NCBI GenBank assembly: GCA_022839105.1
Contig: JALHDH010000039.1
Span: forward strand, 1 to 26,130
Direction of reading: 5' to 3'
Source of the DNA: a bacterium
GTDB lineage: Bacteria > Vulcanimicrobiota > Xenobia > Xenobiales > Xenobiaceae
Length of the DNA: 26,130 nucleotides
Position numbers and translations under genes: made by a program. The notes under the pieces are model-generated. The model had not been told where the DNA came from. It was given only the letters and a program-made list of their open reading frames with translations, and did no database searches. Of the stretch, positions 18,601-26,101 are shown one piece after another; position 1 is the stretch's first letter; every line of letters starts with the position of its first letter.

Positions 18601-21600
18601 CGATGACCTCCTCGAAGCGGGATTGTTCCTCCAGAAGGCCGGCCCGCTCGCCAAAGAGGCGCACGATCTCCGACTCGGCCCGGGAATTTCCAGGGAGGAT
18701 CTCGCGCAAGCGGGTCCAGACCCCCATGGCCTCCGCCGGATCGCCTGCCTCCTCCAGGGCCAGGGCCTGCCCGCCCAGGAGCCGTTCGATTCCAGCCCCC
18801 ACCCGCGCCTCATCCGGCGCGATCCGTTGCAGGCGCAGGAAGGTCTGCAGCGCCTCCTCGGTCAGACCCAGGCGCTCCTGGCTGGCAGCCAGCCGGTGAT
18901 GGATCTCCGGGCGCTCTTCCAGGGCCAGACCCCGCTGCCACCACTCGGCGGCTTTCTGCCAGTCCTCCTCACCCGCATGGCTGTCGCCCATCAAGAAGCA
19001 GGCGTCGGCGTTCTGCGGGGCCAGTTGCAGCACACGCTCCAGGCGCTGCCGGGCCTTCTCGACCCGGCCCAGCTCCAGGAAGTCGGCGGCCACCTCGAAG
19101 AGGTCCTGAATCTCGTCGGGCGAGACCGGCAGGGGGCGCGGGGGCGCCGCGGTCGGCTCGACCGGAACTCCAGCCGGCTTTTCGAAAACCTCTGCGTCCT
19201 CGACAACCCCGGCGACCTCTGCGACAGGCGGGGGCTCGGGGAAGGCCGGGGCCTCCGGGATCACCTGGGCCTGCAGGGGCTCTGCAGGAACCGGGACGGC
19301 CACCGGGCCCGGCTCCTCGGGAACGGTGGAGACCGGTTCCCCGACCACCTCGGCCGGCGGAGCGGCCGCGACCTGCAAGGCCGCAGCCGCGGCCACAGGC
19401 CGCATGGAGCGCATCTCGTCGTCGAACATCCGGGTCATGACCTGGTCGCCCGCATCCTGAGCCAGCCGGCGCCCCTGTTCGAGCATGGCCTCGGCCCTGG
19501 AGCGTTCCCCGGCGGCCGCCGCCAGGCGGCCCAGATGCAGATAGGAGGGGTAATGACGGGAATCGCGCGAGAGCGCCCTGAGGAAGAGCTTGCGGGCGTG
19601 TTCGAGACGGCCCGTGGCCTGGGCCACGACCGCTTCCTGGAAGAGTTCGACCGCGGTCCGCTCCCGGGTCTCCGAATCGCGGAACCCGGGAACCATCGGG
19701 ACAGCGGGTTCCTCTTCCTGCTCGGCGGCGGCCTCGGCCGACTCGGCTTCCGAAGGCGACTCCGCGCCGGGCTCGCCGGCCCGCTCGGGCTCGGGCTCGA
19801 CCTCCTCAGGGGCCGCGAAGAGGGCTTCCAGGCGCTCGGTGGCCTCGGGGTGCTCGGGGTCCAGCTTGAGGACCTGCGAGAAGGACTTCTTGGCCTCCTC
19901 GCGATGGCCGAGCTTCTCCTGCAGCAGACCGGCCGCCAGCCAGAACTCGAGTTTCTGGGGGGCCATCCGGGCCAGCCGCTGGTACTGGTCCATGGCGTCC
20001 GCGTCATCCCCCTGGTCCAGGGTCAACTGCGCCATGGTGGCCCGGGCGAAGATGTTCTCAGGAGCCTGCAGCAGGGCGACCTGGATCTCCTCAAAGGCCT
20101 CTTCGTAACGATCCATGCGGCCCAGGACCTGGGCATAGCGGCTGCGCAACTCGACGTTCTCGGGCTCGACCTTGATGGCCTTCTGGAACTGCTCGAGGGC
20201 CATCTCGCCCTGGTCGACCTGGATATAGGCCTCGCCCAGATCGGTCAGGGCCTCCAGGAGATCCGACTGCACCTCCAGGGCCTGCTTGAAGAAGTCGACG
20301 GCCACGTCGGCCTTGTCCAGGCTGCGCAGGTACATCCGGCCGATGGCATGCAGGGCCCGGGCGTGTTCCGGCTCGACCTTGACGACCTTCTGGAAGGCAT
20401 CAAAGGCATAGGTCGGTTCGTCGAGCTCCAGGTAGGCCATGCCGATGCGGAACTGGGCCTCCACCTGGGTGGGATCCAACTCGAGCATCCGCTCGAAGTA
20501 CTGGATCGCCTGATCGTAGTTGCGGGCCTGGAGGTTCGTCTCGGCCAGAAGGCGGTTGGTCTCGAGATCGTTGGGGTTCAGGCGGAGAGCCGACTCCAGC
20601 TCGCCGATCGCCTCGGCCAGACGCTGCCCTCGCACCAGGGCCTTGGCCAGGCTCAGGTGATACTGGGCATCGGTGGGTTTGAGCTCCACGGCGTGCCGCA
20701 GGGCCTGGATGGCCTCCTCGATCCGGCCGAGCTCCTCGGAAACCACGCCCAGATTGTAGAAACCGAAACTGTCCCGGGGATTCAGGCCGACCGCATTGCG
20801 ATAGGCCTGGGCCGCCTTCTCCAGATCGCCCATCCGCTGTTGAGCCTGGGCCAGGTTGTAGTAGGCGTAGGGATCGCCGGGATTCAGTTCCAGGGCTTTC
20901 TGCAGGGCCGCGGCGGCCTTGGGCAGTTCGCCGAGCTGGACCGCGATCTGGCCCAGTTCGGCCAGGGCATCGGCATGGCGGGGATCCAGGGCGACGGCCT
21001 GCTCGTAGCACTGCATGGCCAGGTCGGGCCGGTAGATCTCCTTGCAGCAGCGGGCCAACTGATAGTGGGATTCGGCATTCTTGGGGTCGGCGTCGAGAGC
21101 CTTCTGGAACTGCACCATGGCGGGCTTGAAACGCCCTGCCCTCATGAGGATCTTCCCATTGGCGTGCAGGAACCGGGGGTTGACAGGCTCGAGCTCCAGG
21201 GCCCGCTCCAACTGCTTGAGGGCCAGGGCGGTCATGTTTTCCTGGTCGTAGATCATCCCCAACTGGAAGTGGGAGTCGGCGAATCGGGGATTGGCCTCCA
21301 CCGCCCGCTGCAGGTGCATGATGGCCAGCTTGTTCTGGCCCAGCTCCGCGTAGATCTGGCCGGCCTGATCGAAGGCCTCCCACAGGCGCGGGTTGATCTC
21401 GATCGACTTCTTGAGGTTCTGCAGGGCCAGCTCGGGGCGCCCGAAGAATCGATTGGCCCGCCCCATCTGCAGGTGGGCGAAGCCGTCATTGGGGTTCAGC
21501 AGCAGAGGCCTCTCGAAGGCCTGCAGGGCCTCGTCGATCCGACGCTTGTAGAGGGCTGCCGTGGAGGGGTCCGTGAAGAGGTTGTCCAGGTGGGGGTTCA

Positions 21601-21856
21601 GCTCGAAGGCCTTCTTCCACTCCTCCAGGGCGCCGCCCAACTCGGTGTTGCGCGCGAACAGGAAACCCCGGTGGAGGTAGGCTCGGGCGTACCCCGGGGC
21701 CAGCCGGGTCACCTGTTCCAGCGAGCGGATGGCGTCGGCCAGGTTGCCCTGTTCCTCGTAGGCCAGCCCCAACCCGAAGTGGGCATCCGGGTCATCCGGA
21801 TGCAGCTTCACCATCGTCTGGTACTTCTGCAGGGAATGGATTGCCAGCTCTGCCAT
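15689..21856 (-). CDS. Giant TPR-repeat protein (2055 residues)
   Basis: A 2055-residue cytoplasmic-looking protein with no signal peptide or membrane helix. GAGGAG lies 6 bases before ATG 21856. Parts in order: about 19 ordinary 34-residue TPRs (about 1-675; for example WEAFDQAGQIYAELGQNKLA); an acidic Glu/Ala/Pro linker (about 678-730); two or three TPRs (about 735-815); a Pro/Val/Ala/Glu linker (about 818-915); more 34-residue TPRs to about 1021; twenty repeats of about 41 residues (1022-1839); further TPR-like helices to about 1970; and a tail with a duplicated 14-residue acidic unit followed by 22 residues of which 11 are Lys or Arg (2034-2055). TPR superhelices bind peptides and assemble complexes. 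No enzyme domain is visible, so it is best seen as a very large scaffold. Partners are unknown; the neighbouring response regulator is a candidate only by position. Confidence 0.9.
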   Translation of the reverse strand: MAELAIHSLQKYQTMVKLHPDDPDAHFGLGLAYEEQGNLADAIRSLEQVTRLAPGYARAYLHRGFLFARNTELGGALEEWKKAFELNPHLDNLFTDPSTAALYKRRIDEALQAFERPLLLNPNDGFAHLQMGRANRFFGRPELALQNLKKSIEINPRLWEAFDQAGQIYAELGQNKLAIMHLQRAVEANPRFADSHFQLGMIYDQENMTALALKQLERALELEPVNPRFLHANGKILMRAGRFKPAMVQFQKALDADPKNAESHYQLARCCKEIYRPDLAMQCYEQAVALDPRHADALAELGQIAVQLGELPKAAAALQKALELNPGDPYAYYNLAQAQQRMGDLEKAAQAYRNAVGLNPRDSFGFYNLGVVSEELGRIEEAIQALRHAVELKPTDAQYHLSLAKALVRGQRLAEAIGELESALRLNPNDLETNRLLAETNLQARNYDQAIQYFERMLELDPTQVEAQFRIGMAYLELDEPTYAFDAFQKVVKVEPEHARALHAIGRMYLRSLDKADVAVDFFKQALEVQSDLLEALTDLGEAYIQVDQGEMALEQFQKAIKVEPENVELRSRYAQVLGRMDRYEEAFEEIQVALLQAPENIFARATMAQLTLDQGDDADAMDQYQRLARMAPQKLEFWLAAGLLQEKLGHREEAKKSFSQVLKLDPEHPEATERLEALFAAPEEVEPEPERAGEPGAESPSEAESAEAAAEQEEEPAVPMVPGFRDSETRERTAVELFQEAVVAQATGRLEHARKLFLRALSRDSRHYPSYLHLGRLAAAAGERSRAEAMLEQGRRLAQDAGDQVMTRMFDDEMRSMRPVAAAAALQVAAAPPAEVVGEPVSTVPEEPGPVAVPVPAEPLQAQVIPEAPAFPEPPPVAEVAGVVEDAEVFEKPAGVPVEPTAAPPRPLPVSPDEIQDLFEVAADFLELGRVEKARQRLERVLQLAPQNADACFLMGDSHAGEEDWQKAAEWWQRGLALEERPEIHHRLAASQERLGLTEEALQTFLRLQRIAPDEARVGAGIERLLGGQALALEEAGDPAEAMGVWTRLREILPGNSRAESEIVRLFGERAGLLEEQSRFEEVIGVYREQIATGLQVERARSEISRMYAEWSARFEVDGDFEQAISVFEGLLAEDSEHPTALDEIVRLHEAWAEDCEEKGGFEEAIGVYHKLAERAPGPDIQREIARLFDNWAATHEQRGEFESALEILERLRVEQPQTQELEERIARICLAWSAELEADGQLEPSREVLRRLLAEQPGNARALAEMVRLVGVRVRSLEAEGRFEPAIQACRELLAEYPESPGIPDELGRLYGAWGAGQLESGRFEPAIAVAREWAEVQPENVQATVAVARFHGAWADSFEARGEYLRAVACFEELSRVQPENQMVRGEIFRLHEAWSSAAEEQGNYQEAIAALRHLLECQPESSLALEGIPRLYKTWIESLLEAGSHEEALARVADFQEQVPDPERTSALRVQIFTDWASGLQKAGEYEAAISVLERLGQLEPACKAPRLEIRQIHLVWAEALAAEELEEEALAVLQALAAREPELPESHQARIRLFQNWAERHTRREEYQEALAILERALQVQPGDAEVSLEMARLYGLWSSLEESRGHLDQALEIQERLAALQPENGQARTEIARLHGLRAAQARSQARFAEAIAVLDGLLEVDSTRDSTRVEIVETFEEWARDLEEKGRPLEAVGVLEELLRREPRHPQAARHIAALKVQQARGLESEGRLEEALALFGSASSPEPDDEGRAGVIRVNRTRAARAQADDRPEDAIRICEEILELQPQDPEALARIEDLRMDLADKRFREGREDEAREFYRNQLLLDPGNLRSHQGIRRILEAATRPVELVAFYRALLEADPENPVRLENLARACEDVGKDSLAVVNYQRMLKRAFDPSACIRLAQAYVRLGKPVAAQRAVRRLLEQEPASIAGHRALVEVCLQTGLRDKALQAARAMSQLPGLEPTQGGWLAGQFPELAQAPAEAPPRSRRKTAVPKPAPVAVEPEPVVEEPAPAAVEPEPVVEEPAPRKASKGGKASAGKAKKKGRSKK
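15759..15852 (-). repeat. 42-bp tandem repeat coding an acidic 14-residue unit
   Basis: Two 42-base copies (15759-15800 and 15801-15842) differ at only a few bases; the first 10 bases of a third copy, GGCGCGGGCT, follow at 15843-15852. In the TPR protein this codes a repeated VEPEPVVEEPAPAA-type segment just before the lysine-rich end. The near identity at the DNA level points to a recent slip-type duplication, unlike the old TPR repeats upstream. Confidence 0.85.
16340..18793 (-). repeat. Array of 20 tandem ~41-residue helical repeats within the TPR protein
   Basis: Residues 1022-1839 divide, without gaps, into 20 units: 18 of 41 residues and two of 40 (the 4th and 19th), a DNA period of about 123 bases. 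Shared positions are E1, I2, R4, L5, W9 (Trp in 13 of 20 units), G17, A22, I23, L29/L30 and P34. Clear examples start at residues 1104, 1145, 1308, 1390, 1513 and 1595. Units are diverged in sequence, so this is an old amplification. The A/I and Pro pattern is TPR-like, with about seven extra residues per unit. Extended 40-42-residue TPRs are known in LGN/Pins and kinesin light chain, so this is probably a bacterial extended-TPR variant. Confidence 0.85.
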
Positions 21857-22108
21857 CAGTCACTCCTCGCGGAATCGCGGGACCCGGGGGTTGCCCCCCT
21901 GGACCAGTCGGTTCGCTCCCCCTGTCCACGCAGCCGGAATCCCGGGACCGGGACTCCAGCCGACCCGGTGGCCTTCGCCCGCCGAAAGAGCCATTCCTCC
22001 CGTCCGGTCGGGGTATGAGCCGGGAAGCCGCTTCTCTTCGAGGCGGGGGATTCTCCGAAGGGGTGCGCGAAGGGGGCATCCCGATCCCAGACTTCCCGGA
22101 GGTTCCCC
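21857..22108. other. Divergent intergenic region between the TPR gene and the acetyltransferase
   Basis: 252 bases with no credible gene or tRNA. A dyad TCCCGG-GA-CCGGGA lies at 21940-21953 and a small hairpin GGGGG-TTG-CCCCC at 21886-21898. Promoters for both flanking genes must be here, but I could not pick out boxes with confidence. Confidence 0.4.
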
Positions 22109-22699
22109 GTGATCCAAGGAGACCTGGTCCGACTCTGGCCCCTGGAGCGCCACGACCTGCTCAAGAACTATCAGTGGGCCAATGACCGGGAGCTCGCCCG
22201 ATTTGCCGGCATGAACCCCACACCCAGATCGGTCTGCGAGATCGAGAGATGGTTTGAAGGCGTGACCAACGACCCCGAGGTCCGGATCCTCTCGATCAAG
22301 ACCGCCGAAGGCGACTACCTGGGCAACATCGAGCTGCGGGACCTGGACCTGCGATGCGGACGAGCCGAGATCGGCATCCTGCTGGGGGAACGCACCTGGT
22401 GGGGTCGCGGGGCGGGTTCCGAGGCCCTCCGGCTGCTGGTCGGGTTCGCCTTCACCGATCTGAGGCTGCATCGCCTCTATGCCAGGGTCCTGGAGAGCAA
22501 CCCCCGCGCGCTCCGCTGTTTCGAGAAATGCGGTTTCCGTCGCGAGGGAATCGAGCGCCAGGCCCATTTCCAGGATGGCCGCTTCTGGGACGTCCATGTC
22601 CTGGGCCTGCTGGCCCCGGAATGGGAGTCCGCCTCCATCCTTCCTCCGGCCGGGTTCCCCGCCGGCCCCCTCGGGGAGGAAGCCCCCTCCGGACAATGA
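22109..22699 (+). CDS. GNAT-family N-acetyltransferase (RimJ/RimL-like)
   Basis: A 196-residue acetyl-CoA-dependent acyltransferase. It starts with GTG at 22109, supported by GGAGG (22098-22102) 6 bases upstream. The N-terminal LVRLWPLERHDLLKNYQWAND is typical of the RimJ/RimL/SpeG branch. The acetyl-CoA pyrophosphate-binding motif is RTWWGRGAGSEALRLL (95-110, with GRGAG), and HRLYARVLESNPRALRCFEKCGF (121-143) is the usual second half, with the Asn and Phe-Glu-Lys-x-Gly-Phe signature. The last 25 residues (Pro/Gly/Ala-rich) extend past the fold. Substrates in this branch include ribosomal-protein N-termini, polyamines, antibiotics and amino-acid side chains; none is indicated. Its stop overlaps a possible upstream ATG of mtnA (ATGA at 22696-22699), so the two may be co-transcribed. 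Confidence 0.9.
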   Translation: MIQGDLVRLWPLERHDLLKNYQWANDRELARFAGMNPTPRSVCEIERWFEGVTNDPEVRILSIKTAEGDYLGNIELRDLDLRCGRAEIGILLGERTWWGRGAGSEALRLLVGFAFTDLRLHRLYARVLESNPRALRCFEKCGFRREGIERQAHFQDGRFWDVHVLGLLAPEWESASILPPAGFPAGPLGEEAPSGQ

Positions 22700-22701
22700 A
22701 A

Positions 22702-22717
22702 GGGGGGACCACCCCCC
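22702..22717 (+). promoter_or_regulatory. Hairpin between the two possible mtnA starts
   Basis: GGGGGG (22702-22707) and CCCCCC (22712-22717) are separated by ACCA. The stem stands 5 bases before the GAGGAG ribosome site (22723-22728) used for mtnA. It could isolate that site from the upstream ATG, or slow readthrough from the acetyltransferase gene. Confidence 0.25.
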
Positions 22718-22734
22718 GGATCGAGGAGACCCCG

Positions 22735-23778
22735 ATGCGCCCCATCCTCTGGTGTCATGACCATGTCGAGATGATCGACCAGACCGCCCTCCCGATGAGG
22801 GAGGACTGGCTCGGTTTCCGGACCTCCGCCGAGGTGGCCGAGGCCATCCGATCGATGAAGATCCGAGGGGCCCCCGCCATCGGGATCGCGGCAGCCTACG
22901 GCATCGCCCTGGCAGCGCTGGGCTCGAAGGCCACCTGCCCGGACGGCCTGCGCCGGGAGCTCGAGGAGGCTTCCGGATTCCTGGCCGCCACCCGACCCAC
23001 CGCGGTCAACCTCTTCTGGGCCCTGCAACGGATGAAGGGCGTCTGGGAGCGCCAGGTGGACCTCGACGGAATGCGCCGGGCCCTGGTCGAGGAAGCCCGG
23101 GCCCTGGCCGCAGAGGACGAGCAGATGTGCCGCGACATCGGACGGCACGGCGCCACCCTGGTCCCCCAGGACGCGCGCATCCTGACCCACTGCAACGCCG
23201 GGGCCCTGGCTACGGGGGACTATGGGACGGCCCTGGGAGTGGTCCGGGCTGCCCACGAGGCGGGAAAGGTGCGCATGGTCTGGGTCGACGAGACGCGTCC
23301 CTTCCTGCAGGGGGCCCGGCTCACCGCGTGGGAGTTGATGCAGGACCGGATTCCCTGCCGACTGATCTGCGACAACATGGCCGGGCACTTCATGCAGAGA
23401 GGGCAGGTGGACATGGTGGTCGTGGGTGCCGACCGCATCACCGCCCACGGAGATGTCGCCAACAAGATCGGAACCTACAGCGTGGCGGTCCTCTGCCGCG
23501 AGCACGGAATCCCCTTCTACGTGGCGGCCCCCTACTCCACCATCGATCCCACCCTCGTGGACGGCCGCGACATCCCCATCGAAGAGCGCGACGGCGACGA
23601 GGTGACCTGGATCGCCGGCCACCGGATCGCCCCGGAGGGAGTCCCCGTGGCCAATCCCGCCTTCGACGTGACCCCGGCCCGCCTGGTCAGCGCCATCATC
23701 ACCGAGAGGGGCGTCTTCAGGCCACCCTACCCGGAATCGCTCTCTCGCGCCCTGGAGACGGCGGGTCGGGCCGATTGA
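22735..23778 (+). CDS. mtnA: S-methyl-5-thioribose-1-phosphate isomerase
   Basis: A 347-residue enzyme of the eIF2B-like isomerase family that converts methylthioribose 1-phosphate to methylthioribulose 1-phosphate in methionine salvage. Landmarks: MIDQTALP near the start, KIRGAPAIG (42-50) at the substrate phosphate, catalytic C153 in THCNAGALAT, catalytic D233 in VVGADRITAHGDVANKIGTY (N243 and K244 also conserved), and VAAPYSTID (263-271). One family position, usually Asn in TANGD, is His (TAHGD), which is a mild change. ATG 22735 is preferred: GAGGAG lies 6 bases upstream and MRPILW matches family N-termini. An ATG at 22696, overlapping the acetyltransferase stop, would add 13 residues. 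No other salvage genes (mtnB, mtnP, mtnK) are adjacent; a paralogous role on another sugar phosphate is possible but less likely. Confidence 0.93.
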   Translation: MRPILWCHDHVEMIDQTALPMREDWLGFRTSAEVAEAIRSMKIRGAPAIGIAAAYGIALAALGSKATCPDGLRRELEEASGFLAATRPTAVNLFWALQRMKGVWERQVDLDGMRRALVEEARALAAEDEQMCRDIGRHGATLVPQDARILTHCNAGALATGDYGTALGVVRAAHEAGKVRMVWVDETRPFLQGARLTAWELMQDRIPCRLICDNMAGHFMQRGQVDMVVVGADRITAHGDVANKIGTYSVAVLCREHGIPFYVAAPYSTIDPTLVDGRDIPIEERDGDEVTWIAGHRIAPEGVPVANPAFDVTPARLVSAIITERGVFRPPYPESLSRALETAGRAD

Positions 23779-23831
23779 GCGCAGCCGTGTCCTCCGCCAG
23801 ACCCTCGCGAGGAAGCGGAGCTCGCCCGGCC

Positions 23832-24851
23832 ATGGAGGCCCTGGCCGCCCCCCGGCTGCCCGAGGCACCGGTCTACCTGCTGGCCGGGCCGGACGACTTC
23901 CTGCGCGAGCAGGTGCTGGATCGGCTGCGCCGGGAGCTCCTGGACCCGGGTTTCGCCGAGTTCAACCACTGCCGCTTCCACTGCACCTCGACGACGAAAC
24001 CCGCCCCGCTGGTGGGTGCCCTCTCCGAGCTGCCCATGATGACCGACCGCCGGCTGGTGGAGATCCACGAAGCCCAGGCCCTCTCCGCCGACGCGGCCCG
24101 GGCCTTGACGGCTCCCCTGGAGGAGGCCAGCCGCTCGGGAGGGACCGTGGTCGCCCTGTGCTGGCGGCCGGTGGGACGAGGCGGAGGGAATTCTCCATTG
24201 AAGGAGGCCGCCGCCAGGCTGGGGGTCCACCTGGACTGCACCCTGGCCGAGGCCGATCGACCCGCCTGGGTCCAGGCGACCCTCAAACGGCTGGGGGTGC
24301 AGGCTGAAGGGGCGGCCGTCTCGGAGATCCTCCAGCGGACGGGAAGCGACCTGAGGCATCTGGCCTCCCAGCTCGAGAAACTGGCCCTGTACGCCGGCCC
24401 CGGAGTCCGGATCGGCCGCGAAGACGTCCGCAGGATCGTGCTGCGCAGCACCGAGGTCAAGACCTGGGAGTTGACCGCAGCCATCGGCAAGCGCGACCTG
24501 CGCGGCGCGATCCGCATCGCCGAGACCCTCCTGGAGGAGGGGGAACAGCCCGGTGGCCTCCTGAGCTATCTCAACAGCTACCTGAGATCCCTGGCCCAGA
24601 TCCAGGCCCTGGCGGCCCGGCACGGTTCCTCCGCCTCGACCCTGGCCCGCGAGATTCCCGGCAAGAAGGACTACCAGATCCGCAAGGCCCTGGATGAGCT
24701 GCGGACCTGGTCGACCCAGGAACTCCAGAGGGCCTTCGAACTGATCTGCCGAGCGGATCTGAGGGTCAAGACCGGCGGGGATCCGCGCCTGGTCCTGGAA
24801 CTTCTGCTGGTGGAACTGTGCCGTCGCCGAGGACCCGCCCGCCAGGGCTGA
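23832..24851 (+). CDS. holA: DNA polymerase III subunit delta (clamp loader)
   Basis: A 339-residue AAA+-like protein, the normal HolA length. The delta subunit opens the beta sliding clamp during loading at primed DNA. Recognisable parts are VYLLAGPDDFLREQ (14-27) at the N-terminus; a middle domain with TGSDLRHLASQLEKLALYAG (170-189), the conserved D-L-x-x-L-x-x-x-L-E-K-L block; and a C-terminal collar domain with DLRVKTGGDPRLVLELLLVEL (309-329). No full Walker A is expected in delta, and none is seen. The start is not certain: ATG 23832 has only a weak ribosome site, and an in-frame GTG 23787 or TTG 23775 (overlapping the mtnA stop) would add 15 or 19 residues. ATG already leaves the usual short lead before the first strand. 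It is an essential replication gene and fixes this as a chromosomal locus. Confidence 0.93.
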   Translation: MEALAAPRLPEAPVYLLAGPDDFLREQVLDRLRRELLDPGFAEFNHCRFHCTSTTKPAPLVGALSELPMMTDRRLVEIHEAQALSADAARALTAPLEEASRSGGTVVALCWRPVGRGGGNSPLKEAAARLGVHLDCTLAEADRPAWVQATLKRLGVQAEGAAVSEILQRTGSDLRHLASQLEKLALYAGPGVRIGREDVRRIVLRSTEVKTWELTAAIGKRDLRGAIRIAETLLEEGEQPGGLLSYLNSYLRSLAQIQALAARHGSSASTLAREIPGKKDYQIRKALDELRTWSTQELQRAFELICRADLRVKTGGDPRLVLELLLVELCRRRGPARQG

Positions 24852-25086
24852 GGGGCGCCTCAGGCGGGGTGCCATGGTGGGAATGTCCCATCCGCCATGG
24901 AACGTTCCGACGGAGGAACGGCTCCCAAGACCCCGAATCCCTTCTTCCAGGCAGGGGACGAGGCGTCTCCTGACAGACCACCTCGAAGTGGACCTCCCTC
25001 CGGAACCGCCCGGTCGGGGGTCCACCTGCACACAGCCAGCCTGGAGACTCAAGGCTTCCTGACTTGAGTCCGGACGGAGGACCCCG
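24852..25086 (+). promoter_or_regulatory. Hairpin-rich leader upstream of the psuK-like gene
   Basis: 235 bases between holA and the kinase gene hold three strong stems. (1) CCATGG (24872-24877) with CCATGG (24895-24900), continued inward by TGGGA/TCCCA (24878-24882/24886-24890), with a 4-base bulge. (2) GTGGACC (24988-24994) with GGTCCAC (25019-25025), extended inward by a T-G and two C-G pairs. (3) GACTCAAG (25046-25053) with CTTGAGTC (25063-25070), loop 9. A 10-base palindrome GGAACGTTCC overlaps the first (24899-24908). The ribosome site GGAGG (25076-25080) follows the third stem by 5 bases. It may be a structured leader, a holA terminator, or both. No known riboswitch core was recognised. 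Confidence 0.35.
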
Positions 25087-26040
25087 ATGACGGAGAACCG
25101 GGTTCTGGTGATCGGAGCGTCGAACCTGGACATCAAGGGCCAGACCGACTCCTATCACATCGCCAAGACGTCCAACCCGGGCAGCGTTCAGAGCACCGCC
25201 GGCGGGGTTGCCCGCAACATCGCCGAAAACCTCGCACGCCTGGGCCTGCCGACGACCCTGCTCAGCGTGGTGGGCGACGATGTCCACGCCCGCCACGTCC
25301 TGGACGTGACGGCGGCGGCCGGGGTCGACCTTCAATACGTGGCCCGGACCCCGGACGTCTCGACCGGCATGTTCCTGGCCCTGCTCAACCAATATGGCGA
25401 CCTGGAGTCCGCCGTGGCCGACATGTCGATCCTCTCCAGGCTCACCCCCGAGTACCTGGCCTCGCACCGGGACCTCTTCGAGTCGGCCTCCTTCGTCGTG
25501 GTCGACGCCGACATTCCCGAGCCCAGCCTGCTCTTCTGCATCGAGCAGTGCAAGAAGAACAACACGCCGCTCTGCGTCGAACCGATCTCGGTGGCCCGCT
25601 CCCAGCAGATCCTTCCCTACCTGGATCGGATGACCATGGTGACGCCGAACCGCGAGGAGGCGGAGGTCCTGGCCGGCTTTCCCTTGCGCTCGGCTGACGA
25701 TGTCCGACGGGCTGGGGCCCGTCTGGTCGAAAGAGGGGTGCGCTGGGCGATCATCACCCTGGGCCCCGAGGGAGTCCTGGCGGCCACGGAGGAGCGGGTC
25801 GAGTTCCTTCCCTCCATCTCGACGGTGGTCACCGACACCGTGGGAGCCGGCGACGCGCTGACGGCGGGCACGGTCTGCGGCCTGGTCGACGGCCTGGACT
25901 TCCTGCCCGCCGTGCGCCAGGGCATCGCCTGCGCCACCCTGACCCTGACCACCCGCCTGGCCGTGCACCCGGAGCTCGACAAGCACCGGGTTCTCGCGCA
26001 CCAGAAACGCGGCGAGACCGAGCATTGCCCGACTCGCTGA
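25087..26040 (+). CDS. psuK: PfkB-family carbohydrate kinase, pseudouridine kinase-like
   Basis: A 317-residue ribokinase-fold enzyme with GGAGG 6 bases before ATG. PfkB signatures: the double-glycine motif AGGVARNIAENLARLG (38-53) and the C-terminal TDTVGAGDALTAG (249-261), with D256 as catalytic base. PsuK-specific features are GASNLDIKG (10-18), TSNPGSV (28-34), VADMSILSRLTPEYLASH (110-127) and TPNREEAEVL (186-195), all close to my memory of the E. coli pseudouridine kinase. That enzyme phosphorylates pseudouridine from RNA turnover to pseudouridine 5'-phosphate, which PsuG splits to uracil and ribose 5-phosphate. No psuG is seen, but the window ends 90 bases later and it could be the next gene. 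Other nucleoside or sugar kinases of the family remain possible. Confidence 0.85.
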   Translation: MTENRVLVIGASNLDIKGQTDSYHIAKTSNPGSVQSTAGGVARNIAENLARLGLPTTLLSVVGDDVHARHVLDVTAAAGVDLQYVARTPDVSTGMFLALLNQYGDLESAVADMSILSRLTPEYLASHRDLFESASFVVVDADIPEPSLLFCIEQCKKNNTPLCVEPISVARSQQILPYLDRMTMVTPNREEAEVLAGFPLRSADDVRRAGARLVERGVRWAIITLGPEGVLAATEERVEFLPSISTVVTDTVGAGDALTAGTVCGLVDGLDFLPAVRQGIACATLTLTTRLAVHPELDKHRVLAHQKRGETEHCPTR

Positions 26041-26068
26041 CCGGGACGGGATGATTTTCACGTCCCGG
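26041..26068 (+). terminator. Hairpin immediately after the psuK-like stop codon
   Basis: CCGGGACG (26041-26048) pairs perfectly with CGTCCCGG (26061-26068) across a 12-base loop and begins at the first base after the TGA. TAACACTTT follows, which is not a real T run. Likely a terminator or an mRNA-end stabiliser. Confidence 0.5.
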
Positions 26069-26070
26069 TA

Positions 26071-26101
26071 ACACTTTCACCCCGACCGGCTGATAAAGTG
26101 T
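26071..26101. repeat. Inverted repeat ACACTTT / AAAGTGT at the right edge
   Basis: ACACTTT (26071-26077) and AAAGTGT (26095-26101) are perfect 7-base arms 17 bases apart, in unusually AT-rich sequence for this window. It could be an operator or the promoter region of a gene beyond the edge; TGATAAAGT is loosely -10-like. Confidence 0.3.

Noticed and set aside
16040..22018. A 1992-codon open frame on the plus strand, antisense to the TPR gene
   Set aside because: It is the mirror frame of a high-GC gene that hardly uses TTA, CTA or TCA codons, so few antisense stops arise. Its sequence is Gly/Leu/Gln/Asp-rich without motifs, while the minus strand shows clear TPRs and a ribosome site.
21857..22108. 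Possible tRNA because of GGTTCG in the divergent gap
   Set aside because: The flanking bases do not form a T-stem, and no acceptor or anticodon stem can be drawn on either strand.
24874..25062. A 62-codon open frame in the gap before the psuK-like gene
   Set aside because: No ribosome site and Pro/Arg-rich composition as in noncoding frames here; the region is better explained by its hairpins.
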